Below are positions 19,579 through 30,033 of a stretch of 64,000 bases of DNA, piece after piece. Position numbers and translations under genes: made by a program. The stretch is taken from NCBI RefSeq assembly GCF_003584645.1, contig NZ_AP017928.1, forward strand, positions 1,514,981-1,578,980. The letters are read 5' to 3'. Under the pieces are notes generated by a model, which was given only the letters and a program-made list of their open reading frames with translations, made no database searches and was not told the DNA's origin. The stretch's first letter is position 1. Each line of letters opens with the position of its first letter. Source of the stretch: Methylocaldum marinum (GTDB lineage Bacteria; Pseudomonadota; Gammaproteobacteria; Methylococcales; Methylococcaceae).

Positions 19579-20415
19579 ATGGCACTGAGATTCGCACGAA
19601 CGGATCGGCTACTCGAGAGCTTGGGAGGTCTCCTCGCCATTGCTTACGCCCTGCTGCCGGTCATCTGGATCGTATCGCTGTCGCTCAAGCCGGGGTACGA
19701 ACTCGGAGATGCGCGATTTTTCCCGAACACACTGAGCCTGGAACACTACCGAGCGGTCTTCGCCGACCCGCAATTTCCGGCAGCGCTCCTGAACTCGGTC
19801 GGCATCGCTTCGATCGCGACCGGCTTGTCCATACTGATCGCCATCTTCGCGGCCTACGCCATCGTTCGGCTCGAGTTTCGCGGCAAGCGCTGGATTTTTT
19901 ACTGTACGCTCGCAGTCGCCATGTTTCCGCCGGTCTCGGTGATCGGCCCCCTATTCGAACTCTGGCGCACTCTGGAGCTTTTCGATACCTGGCCGGGCCT
20001 GATTCTCCCCTATCTGAGCTTCACCCTACCGCTCGCCATCTGGACCTTGACCGCTTTTTTCCGGGAGATTCCGTGGGACCTGGAGCGAGCAGCCCGAGTC
20101 GACGGCGCCACACCGGCGCAAGCCTTTCGGCTGATCATTCTGCCCCTGGTGGTGCCGGGCATCTTCGCCTCGGCGATTCTGGTCTTCATTTTCGCGTGGA
20201 ACGATTTTTTGTTCGCCGCCTCCCTCACCTCGACCGATCGCGCTCGCACGGTACCGGTCGCCATAGCCTTCTTCACCGGAAGCTCCCAGTTCGAACTGCC
20301 CACCGGTTCCATCGCCGCCGCTTCGGTCGTGGTCACGATTCCCGTCACCGCGCTGGTTTTGGTATTCCAGCGCCGCATCATAGCCGGGCTTACCGCCGGA
20401 GCCGTCAAGGGCTGA
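19579..20415 (+). CDS. Sugar ABC transporter permease 2 (MalG type)
   Basis: A 278-residue permease with six predicted helices and the EAA loop [20 protein letters not shown] near residue 170. It starts 4 bp after the first permease and 19 bp before the ATPase, within the same operon. Together these genes make a high-affinity importer for an oligosaccharide. Confidence 0.9.
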   Translation: MALRFARTDRLLESLGGLLAIAYALLPVIWIVSLSLKPGYELGDARFFPNTLSLEHYRAVFADPQFPAALLNSVGIASIATGLSILIAIFAAYAIVRLEFRGKRWIFYCTLAVAMFPPVSVIGPLFELWRTLELFDTWPGLILPYLSFTLPLAIWTLTAFFREIPWDLERAARVDGATPAQAFRLIILPLVVPGIFASAILVFIFAWNDFLFAASLTSTDRARTVPVAIAFFTGSSQFELPTGSIAAASVVVTIPVTALVLVFQRRIIAGLTAGAVKG

Positions 20416-20434
20416 TAAATCAGTAGGAGAAGAA

Positions 20435-21586
20435 ATGGCCGAAATTGTCTTCGATCATGTCAGCAAGCGCTACGCCGGTGGAGCGTGGGCGGTCAGAAAG
20501 GCGAATTTCACTGTCAAAGACGGGGAGTTCTTCATTCTGGTGGGACCGTCCGGCTGCGGCAAATCGACCCTGCTCAATATGATCGTCGGTCTGGAAGACA
20601 TCACCGAAGGCGAACTCCGCATCGACGGACGAAGAGTCAACGAACTCGATCCCAAGGACAGAAACATGGCCATGGTGTTCCAGAGCTACGCGCTCTATCC
20701 TCACATGACCGTCGGGGATAACATTGCTTTTCCGCTCAAACTGGCCAAACTGGCGCGCAAGGAAATCAGGCAGAGAGTGGACGAGGTTGCGGCCATCCTC
20801 CAGCTGGAGCCGCTGCTCAACCGCAGGCCCTCGGACCTCTCCGGCGGACAGCGCCAGCGCGTCGCCATGGGACGGGCGATCGTGCGTAGACCCCAGGTGT
20901 TCCTATTGGATGAACCCTTATCGAATCTGGACGCCAGGCTGCGTGTTCAAATGCGCGGCGAAATCGCGGCTCTGCAGAAGCGTCTGGGCATTACGACCGT
21001 TTATGTCACCCACGACCAGACCGAAGCCATGGTGCTGGGTGACCGGGTAGCAATACTGCGAAGCGGCGAAGTCCAGCAAATCGGAACGCCCAGGGAACTG
21101 TACGATACCCCCCGTAACGAATTCGTCGCAGGTTTCATCGGCTCGCCTTCGATGAATTTTCTGAATGCCGAGATCCGCGATGAGCGCCTGCTGCTCCCCA
21201 TGGGACCTTGCCCCCTCCCGGCTTCTTTCTCCTTCGAACGGGTCGGTGGCCGTAATGTCGTCGTCGGCATCCGTCCGGAGCATTTTTACCTGCCGAAAAA
21301 GGCGCATCGAGCCGAAACCGTCTTTCAGGCCAAAATCACCCTAGCCGAATGGCTGGGCGCCGACCTTTATCTTCATGTCCATCCGCTGCTGTCGCTCCCG
21401 GCTGCACCGGACGAATCGTTGCTTGGCGAGCCGGGACCCGATCGGGCCAAAAAACCCAGTCTGATCGTCCGTGCGCCGCCCGACCTCCCGCTTCAACGCG
21501 GCGATCAGATTGAATTGGCGTACCACGCCGCCAAGATTCATCTTTTCGACGCGGACACCGGAGAAAGTTTTTTGCGGAACCATTGA
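20435..21586 (+). CDS. Sugar ABC transporter ATPase (UgpC/MsmK type)
   Basis: The 383-residue protein has Walker A GPSGCGKST (37-45), signature LSGGQRQ, Walker B VFLLDEPLSNLD and a switch His in VTHDQTEA. The C-terminal 140 residues form the TOBE regulatory region found in MalK-like subunits. AGGAGA lies upstream of ATG 20435. It powers the two permeases just upstream. Confidence 0.92.
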   Translation: MAEIVFDHVSKRYAGGAWAVRKANFTVKDGEFFILVGPSGCGKSTLLNMIVGLEDITEGELRIDGRRVNELDPKDRNMAMVFQSYALYPHMTVGDNIAFPLKLAKLARKEIRQRVDEVAAILQLEPLLNRRPSDLSGGQRQRVAMGRAIVRRPQVFLLDEPLSNLDARLRVQMRGEIAALQKRLGITTVYVTHDQTEAMVLGDRVAILRSGEVQQIGTPRELYDTPRNEFVAGFIGSPSMNFLNAEIRDERLLLPMGPCPLPASFSFERVGGRNVVVGIRPEHFYLPKKAHRAETVFQAKITLAEWLGADLYLHVHPLLSLPAAPDESLLGEPGPDRAKKPSLIVRAPPDLPLQRGDQIELAYHAAKIHLFDADTGESFLRNH

Positions 21587-21672
21587 ACCTGTCACCTGTC
21601 GAAGCGCCTTCGGTGATATGGCGCCCGTCGAGGTGCACTGCTTCAAACCTTCAAAACGAAGAGGGAACCGCT

Positions 21673-23460
21673 ATGAGCAATCTCGAACTCGGCATTATCG
21701 GCAACTGCATGTACAGCGCTCTGATCGACCGCAAAGGGCGCGTCGTCTGGTGCTGCCTGCCCCGCTTCGACGGCGATCCGATCTTCTGCAGCCTGATCAA
21801 CGGCGATGAGGATGACGTTCAGGAAGGATTCTTCGATATCGTAATCGACGATTTCTCGCATAGCGAACAGCACTACGAGCACAACACCGCAATCCTGGTT
21901 ACCACGCTTTACGACCAGCACGGCGCCGCAGTGCAGATTACCGATTTCGCGCCCCGCTTCAGACGATACGGCCATATGCATCGTTCGCAGCGGCTGATCC
22001 GAAGGCTTCAGCCGATCAACGGAACGCCGCGGATTTCCATCAGAATGCGTCCGACCTATGATTACGGCGCCAGGCCCATGCAAACCATCCAGGGGTCGAA
22101 CTATATCCAATATGTTGCGCCCGGGACCTGTTTCCGCATGAGCACGGACATGCCGGTCTCTTACATCCTGGACGAAACACCGTTCTTGCTGGAAGAGCCT
22201 TCGGCGCTCACTTTCGGTCCCGACGAACCGCTGCGCTATACGGTCGCCGAAGCCACCCGCGAAAGCTATGAACAAACCTTGCAGTACTGGCGTGAATGGA
22301 CCCGATCGCTCTCCATACCTTTCGAATGGCAGAAAGCGGTAATCCGCGCCGCCATCACCCTCAAGCTGTGCTGTTTCGAGGAAACCGGCGCCGTCATTGC
22401 CGCCATGACCACATCGATCCCCGAAGCGGCCGGCACGGAACGCAACTGGGACTATCGCTATTGCTGGCTGCGCGACGCCTATTTCGTGGTGAGCGCGCTC
22501 AACCGGCTGGGAGCGACCGGCACCATGGAAGAATATCTGGACTACATCTCGAATATTGCCGCCGTGGCCGACGATAGACTACTTCAGCCGGTCTACGGCA
22601 TCGCGCTCGAGAAAAAACTGATCGAGTGCACGATTCGCTCGCTCCGGGGCTATCGCAATCACAGACCGGTACGCGTCGGCAATCAGGCCTACGAGCACAT
22701 CCAGAACGATATCTACGGCAGCGTGATCATGGCCGCCACCCAGGCCTTCTTCGACCGCCGCCTGGCCCATCCTGGAGACCGGCGTCTGTTCGAACGCCTG
22801 GAAAATCTCGGCCGCCAATGCACCAGGCTATACAACGTGCCGGACGCAAGCCTGTGGGAGTTCCGCGGCTTTTCCCGCGTCCACACATTTTCGGCGATCA
22901 TGTGCTGGGCCGGCTGCGACCGGCTGGCGCGCATCGCCGATCACATGGAGTTGTATGACCGCGGCCAGTATTGGCACGCTCAGGCGGAGCGGATTCGGAC
23001 CGAAATCGAGGCGAACGCCTACGATCCGGAACGCAATACCTTCGTCGGAAGCTTCGGCGGCTCCGAACTCGATGCCAGCCTCCTGCTCCTGCACGATCTG
23101 CAATTTCTGGCGGCGGACGACCCCCGCTTCATCGGCACCGTCGAGGCGGTGGAAAAGGAACTGCGCCGCGGCAATCACATGATGCGCTACATGGACCCGG
23201 ACGACTTCGGCGCCCCCCGAAATGCGTTCAACATCTGCACCTTCTGGATGATAGGCGCGCTCGCAGCCATCGGCAGAACGGAAGACGCCCGCGGCATGTT
23301 CGAGGAAATGCTCAGCTGCCGCAACCACCTGGGCCTATTGTCCGAGGATATCGACCCCCAAACCGGAGAAATGTGGGGCAATTTTCCGCAGACCTATTCC
23401 ATGGTCGGAATCATTCACTCGGCCATGGTTCTTTCCAAATCCTGGGAAGAAGCGTTTTAG
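21673..23460 (+). CDS. Glycoside hydrolase family 15 protein
   Basis: A 595-residue GH15 enzyme with an N-terminal beta-sandwich (about 1-215) and a C-terminal alpha/alpha barrel. The substrate-site block RNWDYRYCWLRDA and the C-terminal LLSEDIDPQTGEMWGNFPQ carry the acidic residues expected for general acid and base. Members split terminal alpha-glucose units from glucans or hydrolyse trehalose; the exact substrate is not clear. There is no signal peptide, so it should act on sugar brought in by the importer encoded just upstream. ATG 21673 with a GAGGGA site is chosen; an earlier in-frame start would overlap the ATPase gene. Confidence 0.85.
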   Translation: MSNLELGIIGNCMYSALIDRKGRVVWCCLPRFDGDPIFCSLINGDEDDVQEGFFDIVIDDFSHSEQHYEHNTAILVTTLYDQHGAAVQITDFAPRFRRYGHMHRSQRLIRRLQPINGTPRISIRMRPTYDYGARPMQTIQGSNYIQYVAPGTCFRMSTDMPVSYILDETPFLLEEPSALTFGPDEPLRYTVAEATRESYEQTLQYWREWTRSLSIPFEWQKAVIRAAITLKLCCFEETGAVIAAMTTSIPEAAGTERNWDYRYCWLRDAYFVVSALNRLGATGTMEEYLDYISNIAAVADDRLLQPVYGIALEKKLIECTIRSLRGYRNHRPVRVGNQAYEHIQNDIYGSVIMAATQAFFDRRLAHPGDRRLFERLENLGRQCTRLYNVPDASLWEFRGFSRVHTFSAIMCWAGCDRLARIADHMELYDRGQYWHAQAERIRTEIEANAYDPERNTFVGSFGGSELDASLLLLHDLQFLAADDPRFIGTVEAVEKELRRGNHMMRYMDPDDFGAPRNAFNICTFWMIGALAAIGRTEDARGMFEEMLSCRNHLGLLSEDIDPQTGEMWGNFPQTYSMVGIIHSAMVLSKSWEEAF

Positions 23461-23705
23461 CGTAAGAAACGGCGCCTTGGCGAGCGCGCGCGGATCGTTC
23501 CGTCCCGCCCGCGAGAGAAAACGAAGGGCGGAAAATACCGTGCCTCGTCGATATACGTAGCTCGAACGTTCACGTTTCGTTTATATTTCGCAAGGAGCGT
23601 TCGTACGCAGCCATCCGGATGAGGTGGCGTCCGGGTTTGAAGGCGTCGCGCTCCATTGGGGAATCAATCGTCAGCTTAATTTACGGACTCGAGCGGAGAA
23701 CAAGG

Positions 23706-24911
23706 ATGACCGAAAGGAAAAAAACCGTCGAATGGTTGCGCCGAATACTCGAAACCATTGCTCGCGGTTTCTTGATATCGAATACCGGCTCGCCCCTGCC
23801 TTATGCCTATCAGCAAACCGTCGGCCCCGAGGAATCATCCCCGAACCTCGGCAATACCCGCGAGACGGATGCCCTATCCTCCCAACGGCTTTTAGCGCAG
23901 GTCTTCGACGCCTGTTTACTGGTCGGCGTATATATTGTCCAAAACGGCAAATTCGTCTATGCCAACGATAAACTGGCAAAAATTTTCGGCTATCCGAAGG
24001 AGCGGCTGATCGGCATGCCGCCCGCTCGCCTGTTTCACGTCGACCACCGGAACTCGGAGGAAAGCCCTCCCGGCTTCCCGAGGAGACCGTCCGCGCACAA
24101 AGCGAGAGGCGTCAGGAACGACGGTGAACTCTTCTGGATCAGGCGGAGCGAGGTCCCAATCGCGCACAACGGATCTCCCGCCATTCTCGGAAACGTCGTC
24201 GACCTTACCCCCGAAAAACGGTTGAACGACGTCGTTTTACGATCGAAACACGAGCTCAAACTTCTGTCGGAAAAGCTTCTAAGCGCCCAGGAACAAGAAC
24301 GCAAGCGCATCGCTTCCGAACTTCACGACACCGTCGGGCAGTATCTTAGCGCCATCAAGTTCAGTCTGGACAACGTCAACGTTCTGCTCGAAGGCGGCCA
24401 GGTCGCATCGGGCCTGAGATCCTTGCGGGCACTCCTGCCCGTGATCCAGGAGGCCATCTTCGAGGTGAGGCGAATTTCAATGGATTTGCGGCCGGCGATT
24501 CTCGACGATTTGGGGCTTCTCGCAACTTTGAGCTGGCACTGTCGTACGTTTCAGGACATCTACGCCAATATCGCCATCGAAAAACAAATCGAGATACAGG
24601 AAGGCGACGTACCCGCCAAATTGAGAACCACGATTTACCGAATCGTTCAGGAAGCCTTGAACAATGTCGCGAAACATGCCAAAGCGGATCGCGTCGTCCT
24701 TGGATTAGGAAAGACCGGGGCCGCGATCGAACTCATCGTCACCGACAACGGTTGCGGGTTCGACGTCGGCGAGGTGTTGAAAGGCGATTTAGGGGAACGC
24801 GGGCTGGGTCTCGCGGGGATGCGTCAGCGCTGCGAAAGCTCGGGCGGATCCTTGCACATCGATTCTTCGTCCGGAACGGGAACTATCATTCGCGCGGTAT
24901 GGCCTAGCTAG
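23706..24911 (+). CDS. PAS-domain sensor histidine kinase (NarX/HisKA_3 type)
   Basis: A 401-residue soluble kinase. A PAS domain fills about 62-170 (GVYIVQNGKFVYANDKLAKIFGY), followed by the HisKA_3 dimerisation helix with His207 in SELHDTVGQYLS, and the ATPase domain with N box QEALNNVAKHA, VTDNGCGFD and GLGLAGMRQRC. No membrane helix is predicted, so the signal is cytoplasmic. ATG 23706 with GGAG upstream is chosen. The likely partner is the NarL-type regulator at 26598, convergent beyond the IS110 element. Confidence 0.88.
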   Translation: MTERKKTVEWLRRILETIARGFLISNTGSPLPYAYQQTVGPEESSPNLGNTRETDALSSQRLLAQVFDACLLVGVYIVQNGKFVYANDKLAKIFGYPKERLIGMPPARLFHVDHRNSEESPPGFPRRPSAHKARGVRNDGELFWIRRSEVPIAHNGSPAILGNVVDLTPEKRLNDVVLRSKHELKLLSEKLLSAQEQERKRIASELHDTVGQYLSAIKFSLDNVNVLLEGGQVASGLRSLRALLPVIQEAIFEVRRISMDLRPAILDDLGLLATLSWHCRTFQDIYANIAIEKQIEIQEGDVPAKLRTTIYRIVQEALNNVAKHAKADRVVLGLGKTGAAIELIVTDNGCGFDVGEVLKGDLGERGLGLAGMRQRCESSGGSLHIDSSSGTGTIIRAVWPS

Positions 24912-24950
24912 GGAATTTTCATTACCTCCCGCACGGCCATTCCGGAATAG

Positions 24951-24998
24951 CGGCTTCGTCGGCAAGGGATCGCCGACCTACAACCGTACACCCTTGTA
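24951..24998. repeat. Partial 86-bp repeat unit left of IS110
   Basis: These 48 bases match the second half of the 86-bp unit found at 26218-26540 with a few changes, including the dyad GTCGGCAA-GGGA-T(T/C)GCCGAC and the downstream ACCTACAACCG. It stops where the IS110 element begins, and the next unit starts right after the element, so the element divides one array. Confidence 0.75.
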
Positions 24999-25014
24999 GA
25001 TACTGTTATCCGGG

Positions 25015-26217
<1,203 letters not shown>

Positions 26218-26540
26218 GGTCGGGAAGCCTTTCCCGACGTCACGGCCCGTTCGAGCGGCTGCGTCGGCAAGGGATTGCCGACCTACAACCGTGCCACCCT
26301 GTAGGTCGGGAAGCCTTTCCCGACGTCACGGCCCGTTCGAGCGGCTGCGTCGGCAAGGGATTGCCGACCTACAACCGTGCCACCCTGTAGGTCGGGAATC
26401 CTTTCCCGACGTCACGGCCCGTTCGAGCGGCTGCGTCGGCAAGGGATTGCCGACCTACAACCGTGCCACCCTGTAGATCGGGAAGCCTTTCCCGACGTCA
26501 CGGCCCGTTCGAGCGGCTTCGTCGGCAAGGGATTGCCGAC
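26218..26540. repeat. Array of 86-bp dyad repeats (REP/BIME-like)
   Basis: Three full copies (26218, 26304, 26390) and one partial copy (26476-26540) of an 86-bp unit. Each unit has two perfect hairpins: TCGGGAA-GCCT-TTCCCGA and GTCGGCAA-GGGA-TTGCCGAC. Copies differ by only one to three bases, so the array is recent or homogenised. Short ORFs run through it because 86 is not a multiple of 3 and stops are absent, but they are not genes. The array lies between the convergent kinase and regulator genes. Confidence 0.85.
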
Positions 26541-26597
26541 GAAAGCTCTACGGCCCGGCACACCGGGAAGTCCTGCAGCATCGCCAAGGCATCCATA

Positions 26598-27254
26598 CTA
26601 TTTCAACACCAGCCCTTGCTCTATCGCATAAGCCGTCAGCGCAGCCGCGCTGTGAAGATCCAGCTTCTTCATCAGGTTGGCGCGATGTGTTTCCACGGTC
26701 TTCACGCTGAGATGCAGATATTGCGCGATTTCCTTGTTCTTGTGGCCCTCGCCGATCAATTTCAAAAGCTCCCGTTCCCGGTGAGTCAGGCTGTCCCAGA
26801 TCGACCGGGGTTCTTCGGCGGTCTTGATTTGCAGATATCCTTTCACGACTTTTGCCGAGACACTCGGACTCAAATAGATTTTCCCCATCAATACGCTGTG
26901 AATGGCGATGCGCAACTCCGCCTGGGTGGCGTCCTTCAAGAGATATCCGTCCGCACCTGCTCTTAGGGCCGCATGAATGTACTCTTCGACATCGTGTACC
27001 GTGAGGACCAGGATCTTCGATTGCGGCACACGCCTTTTGATTTCCCGGATCGCCTCCAGCCCCCCCACCCTGGGCATGGAGAGGTCTAGCAGGATCAGAT
27101 CCGCTTCCGGCTCGCGGCACCTGCGGATGAGTTCCAGCCCGTCATGGACTTCGCACACGACCTCGAGTTCCGGGTCTTGCGACAAAAGCATCCGTAAGCC
27201 TTCCCGCAAAATCGTGTGATCCTCCGCGAGGCAGATTCGTTTTTTTGCTTCCAT
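26598..27254 (-). CDS. NarL/FixJ-type response regulator
   Basis: A 218-residue regulator: receiver domain with acidic pocket ED at 11-12, phosphoacceptor Asp57 in LILLDLSMP and Lys in YLLKDA, then a LuxR-type helix-turn-helix at about 150-215 (LTHRERELLKLIGEGHKNKE and TVETHRANLMKKL). It most likely pairs with the HisKA_3 kinase at 23706, to which it is convergent. It is divergent from the receiver-only protein at 27452. Confidence 0.92.
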   Translation of the reverse strand: MEAKKRICLAEDHTILREGLRMLLSQDPELEVVCEVHDGLELIRRCREPEADLILLDLSMPRVGGLEAIREIKRRVPQSKILVLTVHDVEEYIHAALRAGADGYLLKDATQAELRIAIHSVLMGKIYLSPSVSAKVVKGYLQIKTAEEPRSIWDSLTHRERELLKLIGEGHKNKEIAQYLHLSVKTVETHRANLMKKLDLHSAAALTAYAIEQGLVLK

Positions 27255-27451
27255 GAGAAAACGCTACCTTGTTTCTCCTGATCTTCTACGGCTTCGGGCT
27301 CGAGCCAAATAAGCAAAAATGCTTAGTGCCTCAAACAAAACGAGCGTGTAGGGTCGAACAATCGGATAAGCGACGTGCCGTCGTTCGGCAAATCCATCGT
27401 CGGCACGCAAGGGAATGACGCTTTCCGTTTTTACCAGGGAATCTAACGATC

Positions 27452-27826
27452 ATGTGCAGAATATTGATCGTCGACGACAATGCATCGTTTCGGCGCTCTC
27501 TCAAGGCATTCTTGAGTAGCGAGTTCGCCCGGTTCGGCATTGCCGAGGCCGAAAACGGCGAAGCGGCAATGAGAATCATCGACCGCTCGCGGCCGGAACT
27601 GATTTTCATGGATATCAAGCTGCCCGACGAAAACGGTCTCGCACTGACACGCAAGATAAAGGAGGTTTATTCTCCCGCCGTCATCATCCTGACCAGCTAC
27701 GATGCCATCGAATATCGCGAAGCGGCTTCCGCATGCGGCGCCGATTACTTTCTCTCCAAGGACGCGGCCAGCGGCGCGGAAATTTCGAAATTGGTCCAGT
27801 CGTGCCTGACGGATTCGGGCTCTTAG
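27452..27826 (+). CDS. Stand-alone receiver protein
   Basis: A 124-residue single receiver domain with acidic residues DD at 8-9, phosphoacceptor Asp54 in LIFMDIKLP and Lys in FLSKDA. It has no output domain. Such proteins act as phosphate shuttles or bind a target directly. It shares a 197-bp divergent promoter region with the NarL-type regulator, so both may serve the same kinase. Confidence 0.88.
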   Translation: MCRILIVDDNASFRRSLKAFLSSEFARFGIAEAENGEAAMRIIDRSRPELIFMDIKLPDENGLALTRKIKEVYSPAVIILTSYDAIEYREAASACGADYFLSKDAASGAEISKLVQSCLTDSGS

Positions 27827-27975
27827 GCATCGCCCTAAATGGACGTGCGCGATACCTTACCGGCATTTCGAGCCACCGCCAAGGACGGCTTGGGACCTGT
27901 GCCCTGCGTGCCGGCAGTCCCAACCGCAAACGGCCGCTTCAATCGCGACGCGTGCCTGCCGCGGTGACGGCCTAA

Positions 27976-28093
27976 CTCAAGGAAGCTCTGATTAAGTCTC
28001 CAATTCGGAGAAGCGACCTGTGCAATTGATTGATTTAACAGGCCCTCACCCAACCCTCTGCCAGGGGGAAAGGGCTTATTCAAAGCTTCCCTA
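27976..28093 (+). repeat. MITE-like element, copy 2
   Basis: This copy of the element at 7357-7452 starts CTCAAGGAAGCTCTGATTAA and ends in a degenerate inverted repeat (TCAAAGCTTCCCTA, 28080-28093). Relative to copy 1 it has about 25 extra bases (near 28051-28077) before the right end. It is in a non-coding stretch after the receiver gene. Confidence 0.65.
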
Positions 28094-28369
28094 AAACGGT
28101 ATTGACTGATGGGCCGGGCCAAAAAACGTCGTGCTTCCGCCGTAAACTTTTGAAATCCAGGCCTGTTCTCTGAAGATCCCTCGGCAGGCTAGCCGGATCC
28201 GATCGCCGCTACAAGCTACAGTATCGACAGGCCGCCGAATACAGCATTCACCTTAGTTTCCTATTAGCCTCCTTTCAATACTCTAGCCCCATCGCCCGGT
28301 ACGGATGCCGAGCGACGGGACGTCGTGCTGACGCTCGCTTGAAAAACATCGGTCTTAGGGAGGATGGGC
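28094..28369. other. Non-coding leader region
   Basis: I see no gene here. It ends in a strong ribosome site, TTAGGGAGG (28355-28363), in front of the small ORF at 28370. Confidence 0.4.
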
Positions 28370-28618
28370 ATGGATGCTCGAATTCTGCGACATCACGCGT
28401 ATTTCCGGTCTTCCGAAGGGTCTCAGACCCCCGCCCCCGTTCTCCCGACTTTTAGGCTTCGCCTTTCAACCGTCGTCCAATCGCCGGAAATGACGACGAC
28501 CAAAGCCGCAGCACCGACATTCGACCAAGGCGGAAACCTCATCAATTCGTGTTTCGGTCTTCGAACCCCCATCGGTGCGGTCCATATCGAACTCTTCGGA
28601 AACTGCGAAATGCCCTGA
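28370..28618 (+). CDS. Possible small ORF, 82 residues
   Basis: The only support is a strong Shine-Dalgarno site, AGGGAGG at 28357-28363, 6 nt from ATG 28370 (a second ATG at 28364 overlaps it). The product is not similar to anything I recognise and has no membrane segment or signal. It ends 65 bp before the truncated multicopper oxidase gene. It could be a leader peptide or a false ORF. Confidence 0.3.
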   Translation: MDARILRHHAYFRSSEGSQTPAPVLPTFRLRLSTVVQSPEMTTTKAAAPTFDQGGNLINSCFGLRTPIGAVHIELFGNCEMP

Positions 28619-28683
28619 TTCGACTGACTCAACCCGCCGGACGGATGCGCGGCGGCAAGCACGTCACCAAGGAGGAGACAATC

Positions 28684-29547
28684 ATGAATGTGTCCACGCT
28701 TCGCCTGAGCACGAGGCCGGAGACAGCCTCGACCGCCTGTCACTTATCCCATGTCGCTCTTGTTTCCCGCAAATTCGGGGGGCAGGGCGACGTTTACAAC
28801 AACACGCCCCGGGACGGTTCCGATGCGGATATCGTCCGAGCCATGTGCGCCCCTCCCGCGGCCGCCCGCGGCATCGTCGGCAAGGATGCCGCCATAACGG
28901 CCCTACGGGCCATCCGCAACGCGGCTGTCCGGTACCAACGATCATCCGCTTTATACACCCTGCTGCTGATCGGCGCATGGGGCTATTCGGCAGCCGCCGC
29001 CATCGACGGTATTACCGGCCCCAACTTCGAACTCACCGCCAAGGAGGACTACATCAATCGAGCCGGCGGCGACAGAGTACCCGTTTGGGGCTACGCCAGC
29101 GGCAACGGCCGAATGCAGTATCCGGGACCGACCCTGATCGTGAACCAGGGCGATGTAGTCACCGTCACTCTACGCAACGCCTTGCCTCCGCGTGATAACG
29201 CCCGGCCCCGGCCGGTATCCATCGTGTTTCCGGAGTTGGAGAGCGTCACCGCCCGCGGAGGCACCGAAGGACTTCTGACTCGCGAAGCTCAACCTACGGA
29301 CAATCCGGCCACGCCGGAGAACGAAGCAATCGTCACCTATACCTTCACCGCATCCCGCCCCGGAACCTATCTTTACCACACCGGCACCCGCATGGATCTC
29401 GACGTGGAAATGGGCTTGGTCGGCACACTGATCGTGAGGTCCGATTCGGACCGCCAAGCGCGCGAGGACCGCGGAAAAACGATGGGCGAGAAGTATTCCT
29501 CGGCTCTGGCCAAGCTATATCGGGACCTTTACGCACTTACGCACTGA
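28684..29547 (+). CDS. Truncated multicopper oxidase-like protein, one cupredoxin domain
   Basis: A 287-residue protein with an ideal AAGGAGGAG ribosome site before ATG 28684. Residues 1-100 are unlike a normal signal peptide except for a hydrophobic stretch at about 88-105 (LYTLLLIGAWGYSAAAA). From about 120 it matches the first cupredoxin domain of large bacterial multicopper oxidases: YPGPTLIVNQGDVVTVTLRN and GTYLYHTGTRMDLDVEMGL, then GTLIV. The later domains holding most copper ligands are missing and the protein ends in an unrelated helix. It could be a relic or a stand-alone cupredoxin. Confidence 0.65.
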   Translation: MNVSTLRLSTRPETASTACHLSHVALVSRKFGGQGDVYNNTPRDGSDADIVRAMCAPPAAARGIVGKDAAITALRAIRNAAVRYQRSSALYTLLLIGAWGYSAAAAIDGITGPNFELTAKEDYINRAGGDRVPVWGYASGNGRMQYPGPTLIVNQGDVVTVTLRNALPPRDNARPRPVSIVFPELESVTARGGTEGLLTREAQPTDNPATPENEAIVTYTFTASRPGTYLYHTGTRMDLDVEMGLVGTLIVRSDSDRQAREDRGKTMGEKYSSALAKLYRDLYALTH

Positions 29548-29571
29548 TTCCGTGAAAGAGGAACCCGAACC

Positions 29572-29910
29572 ATGAACAGCAGAAACTGGAAACGCCTGGT
29601 CAATTTTTATCTTCCGGCATTCACGGCGTTGGCCGTTGCTTGGAGTCCGGCCTTCGTCGCGGAATTCTGGCTGCGCACCGACAAAGTCGACCATACGATA
29701 CCGCACGGAACTTCGATGTCCTTGTGGGGATTCAGAAGCGATACTATCGGCTTCATTTCGGACAGTCGCGTATCCGCGACGGGCCCGATCCTAACGGTTT
29801 CACCGGCCGGCGTTACCGAGGCGATCGATAGAAAGAAAGACGGAATGGCTGGTCCGGTATCGCTCTCGAGTCAGGGCAGGAGTGCAGAGATAGGGCCGCC
29901 GAGGGACTAG
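29572..29910 (+). CDS. N-terminal fragment of a second multicopper oxidase-like protein
   Basis: A 112-residue ORF with a signal-like N-terminus (LVNFYLPAFTALAVAWSPAF) followed by the opening strand pattern of multicopper oxidases: FWLRTDKVDHTIPHGTSMSL, WGF, then GPILTVSPAGVT. The domain breaks off there and the last 35 residues are low-complexity. AAAGAGG lies upstream of the ATG, 24 bp after the previous gene. Probably a decayed gene that may still be translated. Confidence 0.5.
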   Translation: MNSRNWKRLVNFYLPAFTALAVAWSPAFVAEFWLRTDKVDHTIPHGTSMSLWGFRSDTIGFISDSRVSATGPILTVSPAGVTEAIDRKKDGMAGPVSLSSQGRSAEIGPPRD

Positions 29911-30033
29911 CCCGCTCGAGACGGGGAAAGATTCCGATTCGCTTCGGAATGCCGGCTCGCCAACAATCGTTCCGGCATTCCGACCTTGTGTTTGTGGAAG
30001 GCGGCCCGAATTCGGAACCCGGATCGCAATTGA

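Noticed and set aside
26218..26540. CRISPR array
   Set aside because: The 86-bp units are contiguous with no unique spacers, and no cas gene is in the window.
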